Shown here in pieces: positions 10,402 through 21,904 of a DNA stretch of 64,000 nucleotides. The position numbers and the translations under genes are program-made. Source of the DNA: Malaya genurostris (Eukaryota; Arthropoda; Insecta; Diptera; Culicidae); contig NC_080571.1 of the NCBI RefSeq assembly GCF_030247185.1, forward strand, positions 167,629,421 to 167,693,420, given 5' to 3'. Under the pieces are notes generated by a model. That model did no database searches. It saw only the letters and a program-made list of their open reading frames with translations, and had not been told where the DNA came from. How positions within the stretch are numbered: position 1 is the stretch's first letter; each line of letters starts with the position of its first letter.

Positions 10402-10614
10402 ATGGGATGGTTCTCGAGCGACGAGATCGTAAATAATAATATTACAGAGCTACGTAGAAATACAGAGGCATTGGCCTTATGTATACTAGCAGGGTTAGCA
10501 ATAGGCTATCTTGGCATGAAAGGGCTCATTCAGTTACACAAAACTTTTACAGAAAAAATTGCGACCAGAACGGTGCGCCAGTTACAAGAAGCCAATGTGA
10601 GCCAGAAATTTTGA
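10402..10614 (+). CDS. Small membrane-type ORF in the leader of element A
   Basis: A 70-codon ORF starting ATGGGATGG (10402). An in-frame upstream TTG at 10375 is a less likely start. It begins MGWFSSDEIVNNN, continues with a charged segment, then a hydrophobic stretch ALCILAGLAIGYLGMKGLI (about residues 25-45) that could span a membrane, and a basic C-terminus ending TVRQLQEANVSQKF. I do not recognise the family. Small ORFs before gag are known in 412/mdg1-type elements. The glycine at position 2 invites the idea of myristoylation, but the tryptophan at position 3 argues against a standard site. It is the only apparently intact reading frame of element A; whether it is expressed is unknown. 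Confidence 0.5.
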   Translation: MGWFSSDEIVNNNITELRRNTEALALCILAGLAIGYLGMKGLIQLHKTFTEKIATRTVRQLQEANVSQKF

Positions 10615-10930
10615 CGTTGAGCTAAAAGCAAAAAAAAAATGGAACAGTTTTTAACTACAAATGGCCATTATCGGTGCAACAAAATAAAAGAATTAAACGA
10701 GAGGGTCAAAGAAACCCGTGAATCAGAAATGGAAATAACAGAGTATTTATAACCAGCAAGGAACACCCAGAAAATGCCTTGCAACACGAAACATTAAATA
10801 TACAAGGCCAAAATATAAATAATGACATTGAGAATGACAATATAAACATGATGTCCCGTCAATGCGAACAATTCCAAAGTACTAACCAATACCCAACGAA
10901 TCAAAATTTTTAAGAAAGTCCTTGTATACC
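10615..10930 (+). pseudogene. Remnant of the element A gag region
   Basis: Between the small ORF and the protease only about 300 bp remain, with a short frame from ATG 10639 that stops at about 10751 and an N/Q-rich tail just before the protease (about 10840-10910). A gypsy gag would need over 1 kb, so most of it is deleted. No zinc knuckle is visible. Confidence 0.4.
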
Positions 10931-11488
10931 ATGAATATACACGCCGCTAATTTTATCAAAGTGTGTATACGAATGGCAAACTCAATATGCACACTTATTA
11001 TAGACTCAGGTGCAGAAATATCCGCTTTTAAAGCAAACAAAATATCTTCACAACAACCAATCAATTCAAACAACAAAATCAAACTTACCGGAATTACCGA
11101 TGGTGAGATAGAAATCATCGCGGCAACAGAAACAGACTTAATATTTAATAACGAAATCTCAATTAAACACAGATTCCACATAGTAAGCCCAAATTTCCCA
11201 ATTTCTACAGATGGCATCTTAGGCAGAGATTTTCTCTCAGCTAATAAATGCCTAATCGATTACGAATGTTGGATATTAAACTTTACAATTAATAATACCC
11301 CAATAGCAATACCGGTTCAAGATACCGTTAACAAAAACTACATTATACCTGGTAGATACGAAGTTATCAGAAGAATGCAAAATTTAAATATCAGTGAGGA
11401 CATGGTACTACACTCACAAGAAATTAAACAAGGAATATTTTGCGCAAGTGCAATTATTTCACCACAAACCAGTTTGTCAAATTTATGA
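10931..11488 (+). pseudogene. Aspartic protease (retropepsin) region of element A pol
   Basis: Frame open from ATG 10931, probably entered by frameshift from gag in the intact element. The retropepsin active site LIIDSGAEISAF has its catalytic Asp at 11003-11005, and the second hallmark GILGRDFL lies near 11213-11236. Both motifs are intact and the domain length (about 110 residues between flanks) is normal. The frame shifts near 11450-11488 before RT, so pol is broken. The family role is polyprotein maturation during particle assembly. Confidence 0.8.
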
Positions 11489-11894
11489 ATACAACTGACA
11501 AACCCATAAATGTCAGCCAATTAGAATTCAAGCCAATTTTAGAACCCTTAAGTAAGTTGACAATTTTGAAAAACAATTCATATAAGAATAGCACTAGAAA
11601 AAACAAAGTCTTAAACGAACTCGATCTAAACAACGTACCAATATACGCTAGAAACAACCTTTCAAATTATTCTGAGATATTTTGCTTACCAGACGAACCA
11701 GTTTCATCAAACAATTTTTATTCACAACCCAAGTAAACAAAATGTTGAAAGACGATATCATTGAACCATCCACATCACCCTATAACAACCCAATTTTATT
11801 AGTCCCGTAAAAATCCAAAAACTATATTGCAAAATGGAGATTGGTAGTTGATTTCCGACAACTCAACAAAAAATACTAGCCGATAAGTTTCCGC
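11440..11894 (+). pseudogene. Start of element A reverse transcriptase
   Basis: The linker is open from 11440 to 11736. A frame change follows, then RT block 1-2: DDIIEPSTSPYNNPILLVP then stop TAA, and WRLVVDFRQLNKK then stop TAG. The RT is cut at 11894, inside the KFPL motif, by the LTR of element B. It continues at about 25835. Stops, frameshifts and the insertion show that it is long dead. Confidence 0.75.
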
Positions 11895-12352
11895 TGCAGC
11901 GCCCTTAGCAAATTTTCCTTCGAACTTGCTAGTATTGTAGAAAAGTAGGGAGCCGTGAAGGAATAACAACATTGCAAGAACAGCAACCCAGTCGTGAAGG
12001 AAAAACTCGTCACCTTTCAGGCAAGCCTTCACGTCAGCGTAAACGCGACGAGCAATAACAAAAATGTCTTTTCACGGGCACCGGTCACTGTCATTGACAT
12101 TGTGGCAGTGGTTTCGGTTCGCGGCTCTCGGAAATTTTGATAGAACTTCGGGAGAAAGTCGGATGAACTTAAAATCACAAGCTCGGCTTGTACTAAAATC
12201 TTCGAACTTTACCGAAAGTAAATGTTAGGAGCATAAAAACCCATAGTTGGGAAGAGTTAGGAGTTAGTTCAGTTTTAAAGAGTGCGCGGTAAATAGCCGT
12301 TAGTCTCGGGCGTCGGCCCGTAGACAAATTAATGAGTCGTTATTAAGTAGTC
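11895..12352 (+). mobile_element. Element B 5' LTR (conserved part)
   Basis: Aligns with 24999-25453 almost base for base, including TTGGGAAGAGTTAGGAGTTAG and GGGCGTCGGCCCGTAGACAA. After 12352 the two copies diverge. The 5' side then shows a degenerate duplication of its own promoter-proximal block (second CGTCGGCCCGTGGACAA near 12458), so the true LTR end cannot be fixed. No PBS was recognised. Confidence 0.75.
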
Positions 12353-12760
12353 GGTTAGTCAGTTAAGTTTTAAAGAGTTAGAGAGGTAGTCTTTATGAAG
12401 GCGATCATTATTAAGTAGTCGGTAAGCCAGTCAGTCTCAGAGTGTCCGTTAGTCTCCGTCGTCGGCCCGTGGACAAATTAGTTAGTGGTAGATTACGGCA
12501 AAGGCAGGACGAAAAGAGTAAAAGTTCCGATATTAAATTGATCCACCGTAGATTACGACAAAAGCAGAACATAAAGTGTAAAAGTGCCGATATTAAATTG
12601 ATCCAAGAGTGTACTCAGTTAATTGAGAAGAAATACGCCAGGAGTACGGGAGAGGAATTTGAAATTGAGGATGTTGGGCGAAGCAGTATTAGTATGGTGA
12701 GTCTCCATTATTTTTCTGATTACTTAACCTACAACCAACGAAATTCGACACACGTTCGCT
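12353..12760 (+). other. Element B leader with short tandem duplications
   Basis: Contains a repeated block TTAAGTAGTCGG and a ~68-bp direct duplication (GTAGATTACG.CAAA.GCAG.AC..AAAGTGTAAAAG...GATATTAAATTGATCC) at about 12488-12545 and 12549-12605. A non-ATG plus-strand frame is open over 12442-12795 and repeats a basic RLRQ.Q...KSKS motif because of the duplication. I cannot assign it. Confidence 0.45.
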
Positions 12761-13222
12761 TTAGCTTAAAGAGAGCAATATCACAAAAAAATTAGTGTGA
12801 AATTGTGAAATACTTCTGTTAAGAAAAAAATGAGCAAATGCACAGAATGTCATCCCATCCTTTGAGTCAATAAAGAATATCTCTATAATGGCTTCTACAT
12901 AATAGATATAAGTTGTCACGCTTTCTCTTCCAGATGTCATTCTTGCTTTTGGTAATAAATAAAACAGTTTCGTATTGATAAACTTAACACATACATACAA
13001 AGCATTCTGAACAGTCCGTTTAAAAGGAATTACCAATACTTGAATGTTTCCACTTATTGTGTGCGCTAAATCATTAGAAAGCAAAATGCAAGGAAAATCT
13101 ATTAGGTTGACATTAGCGCTTCTACAGAACAATCTTTTCACTGACTCATATAAAAAATTTGTCTGATTTGTTAAACTCGCGCTCACAATGACCAATATTA
13201 TTTTTCTAACTCCATCACACAC
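12761..13222 (-). CDS. Unrecognised ORF of 153 codons
   Basis: Minus-strand frame beginning MCDGVRKIILVIVSASL, with several hydrophobic stretches and an ordinary amino-acid mix (for example NVNLIDFPCILLSNDLAH). I do not recognise the family. It lies in the internal region of element B opposite to its direction, so it may be chance, part of an older inserted fragment, or the last exon of a displaced gene. No repeat explains it. Low confidence that it is real. Confidence 0.2.
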   Translation of the reverse strand: MCDGVRKIILVIVSASLTNQTNFLYESVKRLFCRSANVNLIDFPCILLSNDLAHTISGNIQVLVIPFKRTVQNALYVCVKFINTKLFYLLPKARMTSGRESVTTYIYYVEAIIEIFFIDSKDGMTFCAFAHFFLNRSISQFHTNFFVILLSLS

Positions 13223-14078
13223 AATCCATCAACTGATAAACGATATCAGAACTTTTTCTCATGCCTACAGCGGGTTTCTAGAACAGTTATATACATTCCG
13301 TTGTTGAGTCATTTGGCAAGCAATAATTTTGTTCAAGACTGCGGACGTATAGATTACGTTCACAGTTGATTTGTTTACGTTTTGACCACGGTCAATACGA
13401 GCACATGTGTTGAAGAAAAAAAAAAGGACAAAGCCAAGCATCAGTCTGCAGAGCTGCAGAAATATAGCGGTCCGATGCAAATGGATCCAGGGTCTCGCGC
13501 CTCCAGGAACGAGGAGAATAACAGGAATGACACAAAAAGAGAGTTGACAACAAAATAATAATAATGAAAAATCTTCAGCAGCGAAATAATGCTAATAAGG
13601 AAACGGAAATCCAGGTTGGGTAAGCACAATCCAAAAGTTGCAACAAACCGCCCAATATAAGCCAGGCGACCTTCACACAGTAATCGCAACCAAGTAAAGT
13701 GTCCACAACGGCACAGAAAAAAAATAATAAAAACATACGACGTGCGCATGTCTTGCCGGCACAAGCAGAAAAATTCACTTGCAGTAAATTATAGGGCGCA
13801 CAGCAGAAGGAGGTTATGGAAAACACCAGTTACACGAAGAAGTACAGGCTAAACTCGATTTAGAAACACCTATGAAGCGACTACCATGATACGTGACATT
13901 CATGAGATGCGACGTTAACGTCGGAAAACATTATGACGCGTGACAATATGGCCATGAAATATGCATGCAGATGAAGCGCGCGACTAAGCATGGGCGGCGA
14001 AAACGCATTTCATATTTTTAAGGATTATTAGTATCATTTTTTTTTGTACTATAACCTTAAGCAAAATTCCTTCATTAA
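13223..14078. other. Internal region of element B, no clear gene
   Basis: AT-rich sequence between the unrecognised ORF and the inverted-repeat element. A plus-strand stretch around 13470-13560 (RASRNEENNRNDTKREL) is hydrophilic and could be gag debris. Stops are frequent. Nothing else is supportable. Confidence 0.35.
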
Positions 14079-15215
14079 CACTCCAAATACCAAGCCTCAA
14101 AAAAAGTTGGAACGGTAAATTTGAGCTGTCATAGCTCAGCTGTTTTTCAACGAATCTCAATAAATTTTACACACTCGAATTTTGTGAAGTTCGTTGATTG
14201 ATTCCAAAACTTTGTAGCAGACGATTTGTAAAGGAAAACCAATGAAAATTTGATTTTTTCCGTTCCAAGTATTTTTCACGCGCACAATATGCCCTATCTG
14301 CTTTCCAATTTTCTTTCCTTCGGCATTAACGTCGCATAGAAAATATTGAATACTACAACTTTACCGAGTCATAACTTTGTTGTTAGTCAACCGATTTTCA
14401 AAATTTGTTCACCACTGGAAAGGTACTACTTCAACAAATAAAATGCACTGAAAAAAACTAACAATAGGGTTGTCTACCCAAAGTTATAATGAAAACTGTA
14501 GATAGATGTCCTAAGAAAAGATGAGACTTTTTACAATGATCGTAAATATCTTGAAATTCAAAGCGATGACCTATATATTTTTATACATCATTCGATTGCT
14601 AATGATACCAGCTACAATTTTCGCTCAACTACCATTCCTGCACAATCAAAAGAAAACATTAAAAAATCGATAAATTTTTAAATACATATACATTTTTAAT
14701 TTTTTTCACATGTTTGTATATAACTCAAAAATTAAAGCGATGACATGTACATTTTTTTGAATCAAAATATTGGAATCATTACCAGAAACAATGTATTGAT
14801 GATCAAAATTATATATCCGTTCAAAGAATCTCAAGAAATTTGGTACAAATACTGAAATTTCCTATTATTGGGAAAATTTTGCCAAAAAAAAACATATCAA
14901 AACTTTGAAGTTTCATGACATATATTTTTTTATTATTTTAGTTGGAAATTTGTTATGAACAAAATTTACAAAAAAACTGAAACTTGGATTTCACTGAAAA
15001 TCTTAAAAATTTTGGTAAATATACCTAAACTGTAAAAATAATTATGTTTTTGTATTGGACAAAAGATCTAAACAATTTTTATGCACAACCCAAACGGAAA
15101 TGATAACTACTAAAATAAGGTTTATTTGTTTTCCGTTTTCCGTAAAATCTCAAAATATCGGTAGAAGATCGGAAATTCCAAAATTTCTGATATATATTGC
15201 GTTCCAACGTTTCTG
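14079..15215 (+). repeat. Left arm of the 1.1-kb inverted repeat
   Basis: Pairs with 21905-23055 in reverse. Landmarks include CAAAAAAAGTTGGAACGG (14097), AACTGAAACTTGGATTTCAC (about 14976) and GCACAACCCAAACGG (about 15083), each found in reverse complement in the right arm. AT-rich, with stops in all frames and no coding evidence. Confidence 0.85.
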
Positions 15216-15679
15216 CAAATCAAAGTGAAAATATTGGAATCCGTTTTGATTTAATCTGTTTCAAAGAGACGTAGAATTTGTTTCTATTAATAAAATATAT
15301 TTTGTGACAACACGAAAATTTTAAATTATTTCAATGGCTTTGTACAGTAAGAAATAGAACGTAAAATTATACTAATTTCATATACTAACCCATGGCAAAA
15401 GAAACCAACTACAATTCTAAAAAAAATATTGCTTGATTTTTGTTTTACAATCTATTAAGAACAAAAACATATATCTTAAATTTTCCGCTATCCTAAACAA
15501 CATCGCTATCCCTATAATCGATAGAATATTAAAATTTAAATATCACAAAGTTAGAATTATTTCGAAATGTATAGAATTCGAAAATTATTTGAATTTTCTA
15601 TTAGTAAACAATTCAGAAAAAGTAAATTTCTGAATTTAGTACAAAAAATCAAACGAAATTAAGTAAAACTTGTTTTTAT
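15216..15679. other. AT-rich spacer between the inverted arm and the repeat array
   Basis: About 460 bp of very AT-rich sequence with no ORF above background. The short match AAAAATCAAAC (about 15645) versus GTTTGATTTTT (about 21447) suggests the inverted structure once reached further in. Confidence 0.4.
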
Positions 15680-15740
15680 CCACCTAGTTGTGTAATAATG
15701 CCTTTCTCATATCTCTCTAATTCTCATATAAAAAACCCTT

Positions 15741-17373
15741 CTTAATCCACCTAGTGGTGTGATAATGCCTTTCTCTTCTTTCATAACAGTCTCATGAAAA
15801 TATGTTTCATACTTTTATTAAATAATTTTGGACACTAATTTTGACAACAATTGATTCAGATTGATTCAAGTAGTTCACAAAAGTATGCTTCAGTGTTTAT
15901 GTCACACAGTCAGCATCATTTTTCCAAACTAGTGCTTGACATTTGCGTTGCCTATTTGTATGAGAACAGTGATGCCAATCTAAAAAAAAAAGCCTTCTTA
16001 GTCCACTTAGTGAAATTTTCATATATCTTGAAAAATCACCATAGGGGGGAGTACATGAAATTTTCGAAATCGAAAAAAAATTTTTTATGCCAAAAGGCTT
16101 AGAATTGCATGAAACGTCGAGATTTAGTGTCATCTCGAAAAAATTTTTTTTTTGAAAAAATCGACTTTTTGGGACTTAGAAAAAATATGAAAATTTTTCT
16201 AAGTCCCAGAAAGTTGATTTTTTCAAAAAAATTTTTTCTGAGATGACACTAAATTTCGATGTTTTATGCAGTTTTAAGAGTTTTGGCATCAAAAAAAATT
16301 TTTTATTTTGGAAATTTCATGTACTCCCCCCTATGGTGCTTTTTCAAGATCGATAATTGTCAAACCTTTACCACCGGGCAGCACCCCTTAAGCATGTCCA
16401 ATTTAGGTCAAATTTTGCATGAAGGCTTTTTTCGAGGTGCTTAAACTTTTGAGCACTAGAACTTTACGAAAATAGAGTTGATCCCAAAATTTTGGCACCC
16501 TTATATATACAAGAGCGGTAAAAATCAACGTGTTTTGTCGGTTACGTCACTTATACCATCATATATCTGGAACCAAAAGTCACAACCTTTTGATCTTCGA
16601 ACTTGATCAATGGCCCGCCAGTAGCTTTCAAACGAGTCCAAGTTTGTTCAAATCGGTTCAGCCATCTCTGAGAAAATTGAGCGCGTTCAAATACAACGCT
16701 TTTTGTCGATTACGTCACTTATACAATCATATCTCCGGAACCAAAAGTCACAGCCATTTTATCTTCGAACTTGATCAATGCCCCGATAGTAGCTTTCAAA
16801 CGAGCCCAAGTTTGTTAAAATCGGTTGAGCCATCTCTGAGAAAATTGAGCGCGTTCAAATACAACGCTTTTTGTCGGTTACGTCACTTATAGAATCATAT
16901 CTCCGGAACCAAAAATCACAGCCATTTGATCTTCGAACTTGATCAATGGCCCGACAGTAGCTTTCAAACGAGCCCAAGTTTGTTCAAATCGGTTCAGCCA
17001 TCTCTGAGAAAATTGAGCGCGTTCAAATACAACGCTTTTTGTCGGTTACGTCACTTATAGAATCATATCTCCGGAACCAAAAATCACAGCCATTTGATCT
17101 TCGAACTTGATCAATGGCCCGACAGTAGCTTTCAAACGAGCCCAAGTTTGTTCAAATCGGTTCAGCCATCTCTGAGAAAATTGAGCGCGTTCAAATATCT
17201 TCGAAAAGTGCACACACATACACACACACACACATACACACACACACACACACAGACATTTTCCGATCTCGACGAACTGAGTCGAATGGTATATAACACT
17301 ATGGGTCTCCGAGGCTCCGTTCGAAAGTCGGTTTTTCCAGCAATTCTAATACCTTTCTATAGAGAAAGGCAAA
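15741..17373 (+). repeat. Array unit 1 (longest)
   Basis: Begins CTTCTTAATCCACCTAGTGG as at 1719, carries the ~250-bp start block absent from later units, the hairpin 16028-16348, four 168-bp sub-repeats (16530-17190) and ACAY repeats at about 17209-17262. Confidence 0.8.
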
Positions 17374-18159
17374 ACCCTTCTTAGTCCACTTAGTGGAATT
17401 TTCATATATCTTGAAAAATCACCATAGGGGGGAGTACATGAAATTTTCGAAATCGAAAAAAAATTTTTGATGCCAAAAGGCTTAGAATTGCATGAAACGT
17501 CGAGATTTAGTGTCATCTCGAAAAAATTTTTTTTTGAAAAAATCGACTTTTTGGGACTTAGAAAAAATATGAAAATTTTTCTAAGTCCCAGAAAGTTGAT
17601 TTTTTCAAAAAAATTTTTTTTTGAGATGACACTAAATTTCGATGTTTTATGCAGTTTTAAGAGTTTTGGCATCAAAAAAAATTTTTTATTTTGGAAATTT
17701 CATGTACTCCCCCCTATGGTGCTTTTTCAAGAACGATAATTGTCAAACCTTTACCACCGGGCAGCACCCCTTAAGCATGTCCAATTTAGGTCAAATTTTG
17801 CATGAAGGCTTTTTTCGAGGTGCTTAAACTTTTGTGCACTAGAACTTTACGAAAATAGAGTTGATCCCAAAATTTTGGCACCCTTATATATACAAGAGCG
17901 GTAAAAATCAACGTGTAGCTTTCAAACGAGCCCAAGTTTGTTCAAATCGGTTCAGCCATCTCTGAGAAAATTGAGCGCGTTCAAATATCTTCGAAAAGTG
18001 CACACACATACACACACACATACACACACACACACACACAGACATTTTCCGATCTCGACGAACTGAGTCGAATGGTATATAACACTATGGGTCTCCGAGG
18101 CTCCGTTCGAAAGTCGGTTTTTCCAGCAATTCTAATACCTTTCTATAGAGAAAGGCAAA
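17374..18159 (+). repeat. Array unit 2 (sub-repeats collapsed)
   Basis: Hairpin 17408-17731 is intact. At about 17914 the first 168-bp copy is joined directly to the middle of another (ATCAACGTGTAGCTTTCAAA), leaving one partial copy. Confidence 0.8.
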
Positions 18160-19386
18160 AAGCCTTCTTAGTCCACTTAGTGAAATTTTCATATATCTTG
18201 AAAAATCACCATAGGGGGGAGTACATGAAATTTTCGAAATCGAAAAAAAATTTTTGATGCCAAAAGGCTTAGAATTGCATGAAACGTCGAGATTTAGTGT
18301 CATCTCGAAAAAAAATTTTTTTAAAAAAATCGACTTTTTGGGACTTAGAAAAAATATGAAAATTTTTCCCCAGAAAGTTGATTTTTTCAAAAAAATTTTT
18401 TTTTGAGATGACACTAAATTTCGATGTTTTATGCAGTTTTAAGAGTTTTGGCATCAAAAAAAATTTTCGATTTTGGAAATTTCATGTACTCCCCCCTATG
18501 GTGCTTTTTCAAGATCGATAATTGTCAAACCTTTACCACCGGGCAGCACCCCTTAAGCATGTCCGATTCAGGTCAAATTTTGCATGAAGGCTTTTTTCGA
18601 GGTGCTTAAACTTTTGAGCACTAGATCTTTACGAAAATAGAGTTGATCCTAAAATTTTGGCACCCTTATATATACAAGAGCGGTAAAAATCAACGTGTTT
18701 TGTCGGTTACGTCACTTATACCATCATATATCTGGAACCAAAAGTCACAACCTTTTGATCTTCGAACTTGATCAATGGCCCGCCAGTAGCTTTCAAACGA
18801 GTCCAAGTTTGTTCAAATCGGTTCAGCCATCTCTGAGAAAATTGAGCGCGTTCAAATACAACGCTTTTTGTCGGTTACGTCACTTATACAATCATATCTC
18901 CGGAACCAAAAGTCACAGCCATTTGATCTTCGAACTTGATCAATGGCCCGCCAGTAGCTTTCAAACGAGTCCAAGTTTGTTCAAATCGGTTCAGCCATCT
19001 CTGAGAAAATTGAGCGCGTTCAAATACAACGCATTTTGTCGATTACGTCACTTATACAATCATATCTCCGGAACCAAAAGTCACAGCCATTTTATCTTCG
19101 AACTTGATCAATGCCCCGATAGTAGCTTTCAAACGAGCCCAAGTTTGTTAAAATCGGTTGAGCCATCTCTGAGAAAATTGAGCGCGTTCAAATATCTTCG
19201 AAAAGTGCACACACATACACACACACATACACACATACACACACACACACATACACACACACACACAGACATTTTCCGATCTCGTCGAGCTGAGTCGAAT
19301 GGTATATAACACTATGGGTCTCCGAGGCTCCGTTCGAAAGTCGGTTTTTCCAGCAATTCTAATACCTTTCTATAGAGAAAGGCAAA
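18160..19386 (+). repeat. Array unit 3
   Basis: Hairpin 18189-18510 with a small loop deletion near 18368, three 168-bp copies (18695-19193), ACAY repeats 19207-19266, and the standard end. Confidence 0.8.
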
Positions 19387-20205
19387 AAAATTTTTGAGAT
19401 GACACTAAATTTTGATGTATCATGCAGTTTTAAGAGTTTCGGCATCAAAAAAAATTTCGATTTTGGAAATTTCATGTACTCCCCCCTATGGTGCTTTTTC
19501 AAGGTCGAAAATTGTCAAACCTTTACCACCGGGCAGCACCCCTTACGTATGACCGATTTAGCTCAAATTTAGCATGAAGGCTTTTTTCGAGGTGCTTAAA
19601 CTTTTGAGCACTAGAGTTTAACGAAAATAGAGGTGATCCCAAAATTTTGGCACCCTTATATATATATATATAAGAGCGGTAAAAATCAATGTGTTTTGTC
19701 GGTTACGTCACTTATACCATCATATATATGGAACCAAAAGTCACAACCATTTGATCTTCCAACTTGATTAATGGCCCGACAGTAGCTTTTAAACGAGCCC
19801 AAATTTGTTAAATCGGTTCAGCCATCTCTGAGAAAATTGAGCGCGTTCAAATACAACGCTTTTTGTCGGTTACGTCACTTATACAATCATATCTCTGGAA
19901 CCACAAGTCACAGCCATTTGATCTTCGAACTTGATCAATTGCCCGACAGTCGCTTTTAAACGAGCCTAAGTTTGTTAAAATCGGTTCAGCCATCTCTGAG
20001 AAAATTGAGCGCGTTCAAATACAACGCTTTTTGTCGGTTACGTCACTTATACAATCATATCTCTGGAACCAAAATCACAGCCATTTGATCTTCCAACTTG
20101 ATCAATGGCCCGACAGTCGCTTTCAAACGAGCCCAAGTATGTTAAAATCGGTTCAGCCATCTCTGAGAAAATTGAGCGCGTTCAAATATGTTCTAAAAGT
20201 GCACA

Positions 20206-20260
<55 letters not shown>

Positions 20261-20383
20261 ACAGACATTTTCCGATCTTGTCGAACTGAGTCGAATGGTA
20301 TATAACACTATGGGTCTCCGAGGCTCCGTTCGAAAGTCGGTTTTTCCAGCAATTCTAATACCTTTCTATAGAGAAAGGCAAAA
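19387..20383 (+). repeat. Array unit 4 (lacks the left hairpin arm)
   Basis: Starts TTTTTGAGATGACACT, the right hairpin arm only, then three sub-repeats and a long (CA)n at about 20205-20264. The missing half suggests a break at the hairpin centre. Confidence 0.8.
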
Positions 20384-21423
20384 AGCCTTCTTAGTCCACT
20401 TAGTGAAATTTTCATATATCTTGAAAAATCACCATAGGGGGGAGTACATGAAATTTTCGAAATCGAAAAAAAATTTTTGATGCCAAAAGGCTTAGAATTG
20501 CATGAAACGTCGAGATTTAGTGTCATCTCGAAAAAAAAATTTTTTAAAAAAATCGACTTTTTGGGACTTAGAAAAAATATGAAAATTTTTCTAAGTCCCA
20601 GAAAGTTGATTTTTTCAAAAAATTTTTTTTTTGAGATGACACTAAATTTCGATGTTTTATGCAGTTTTAAGAGTTTTGGCATCAAAAAAAATGTTCGATT
20701 TTGGAAATTTCATGTACTCCCCCCTATGGTGCTTTTTCAAGATCGAAAATTGTCAAACCTTTACCACCGGGCAGCACCCTTTACGCATGTCCGATTTAGG
20801 TCAAATTTTGCATGAAGGCTTTTTTCGAGGTGCTTAAACTTTTGAGCACTAGAACTTAACGAAAATATAGGTGATCCTAAAATTTTGGCACCCATATATA
20901 TATAAGAGCGGTAAAAATCAATGTGTTTTGTCGGTTACGTCACTTATACCATCATATATCTGGAACCAAAAGTCACAACCATTTGATCTTCGAACTTGAT
21001 CAATGGCCCGACAGTAGCTTTCAAACGAGCCCAAGTTTGTTAAAATCGGTTCAGTTATCTCTGAGAAAATTGAGCGCGTTCAAATACAACGCTTTTTGTC
21101 GGTTACGTCACTTATACAATCATATCTCCGAAACCAAAAGTCACAGCCATTTGATCTTCGAACTTGATCAATGGCCCGACAGTAGCTTTCAAACGAGCCC
21201 AAGTTTGTTAAAATCGGTTCAGCCATCTCTGAGAAAATTGAGCGCGTTCAAATATCTTCTAAAAGTGCACACACACACACATACACACACACACATACAC
21301 ACAGACATTTTCCGATCTCGTCGAACTGAGTCGAATGGTATATAACACTATGGGTCTCCGAGGCTCCGTTCGAAAGTCGGTTTTTCCAGCAATTCTAATA
21401 CCTTTCTATAGAGAAAGGCAAAA
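20384..21423 (+). repeat. Array unit 5
   Basis: Hairpin 20417-20742, two sub-repeats (20923-21260), CA/ACAY tract, and the standard end at 21423, after which unrelated AT-rich sequence of the inverted-repeat element resumes. Confidence 0.8.
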
Positions 21424-21904
21424 TGTATTCTTCAAACAGTTTTGTTTGATTTTTGAAAAACATGAAAGCTAGTGCATGAACTAGTGTAATCTACAAAATG
21501 AAACAGTTCTCAAATCGGTTAGGCCATCTTTCTCAGTGAAGTGAGTTCCACTATTTCAGGTACTCGCCTCGAATATTGGCTTTGCAGCAGCCTTTGCGAT
21601 TGGCACCAACCAACTAATCTATTTGCAGCTTACAGTTGTCTTCGTCTCGAGAAACAACCTCTTCGTTTGAATGCTTTTTACTGAATGAAACCCTGCACCT
21701 ATGTTATCAGAACTAATTGGCTCAAGTGGCATGTTCCCCAGAATATAAGTTTTGGATCACCTTAATAATAAGAGCCACCCTAATACCATGTACATCGACA
21801 TATGGCTTATCTTCACTGATCATTTGTTTTGAAGACATCATAGTTCTATAGTATAAGGTTAAGCCACAAATGTTTTTGTCCCCCTAAATTGTGGATCCGG
21901 ACCA
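21424..21904. other. Spacer before the right inverted arm
   Basis: About 480 bp with no ORF of note and no match that I can see elsewhere in the window. Confidence 0.4.

Larger units (their letters stand above)
15680..21423 (+). repeat. Tandem head-to-tail array of five CACCTAGTGG-type repeat units
   Basis: Unit ends, each ACCTTTCTATAGAGAAAGGCAAAA, fall near 17373, 18159, 19386, 20383 and 21423, and the next unit starts at once with CCTTCTTAGTCCACTTAGTG or, in unit 4, mid-hairpin. A full unit comprises: a start block; a ~320-bp hairpin (16028-16348, 17408-17731, 18189-18510, 20417-20742); a constant block around CACCGGGCAGCACCC; two to four 168-bp sub-repeats; a (CA/ACAY)n stretch; and the GACATTTTCCGATCT...AAAGGCAAAA end. 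Unit lengths vary because sub-repeats and hairpin halves were lost. Long open frames in the 168-bp blocks are periodicity artefacts. Confidence 0.9.

Noticed and set aside
16530..17384. Protein-like frames of 60-240 codons in the 168-bp repeats (also 2495-3229, 18695-19309, 20923-21345)
   Set aside because: The period is a multiple of three, so any stop-free phase stays open. The frames run on into CA repeats and lack any conserved domain.
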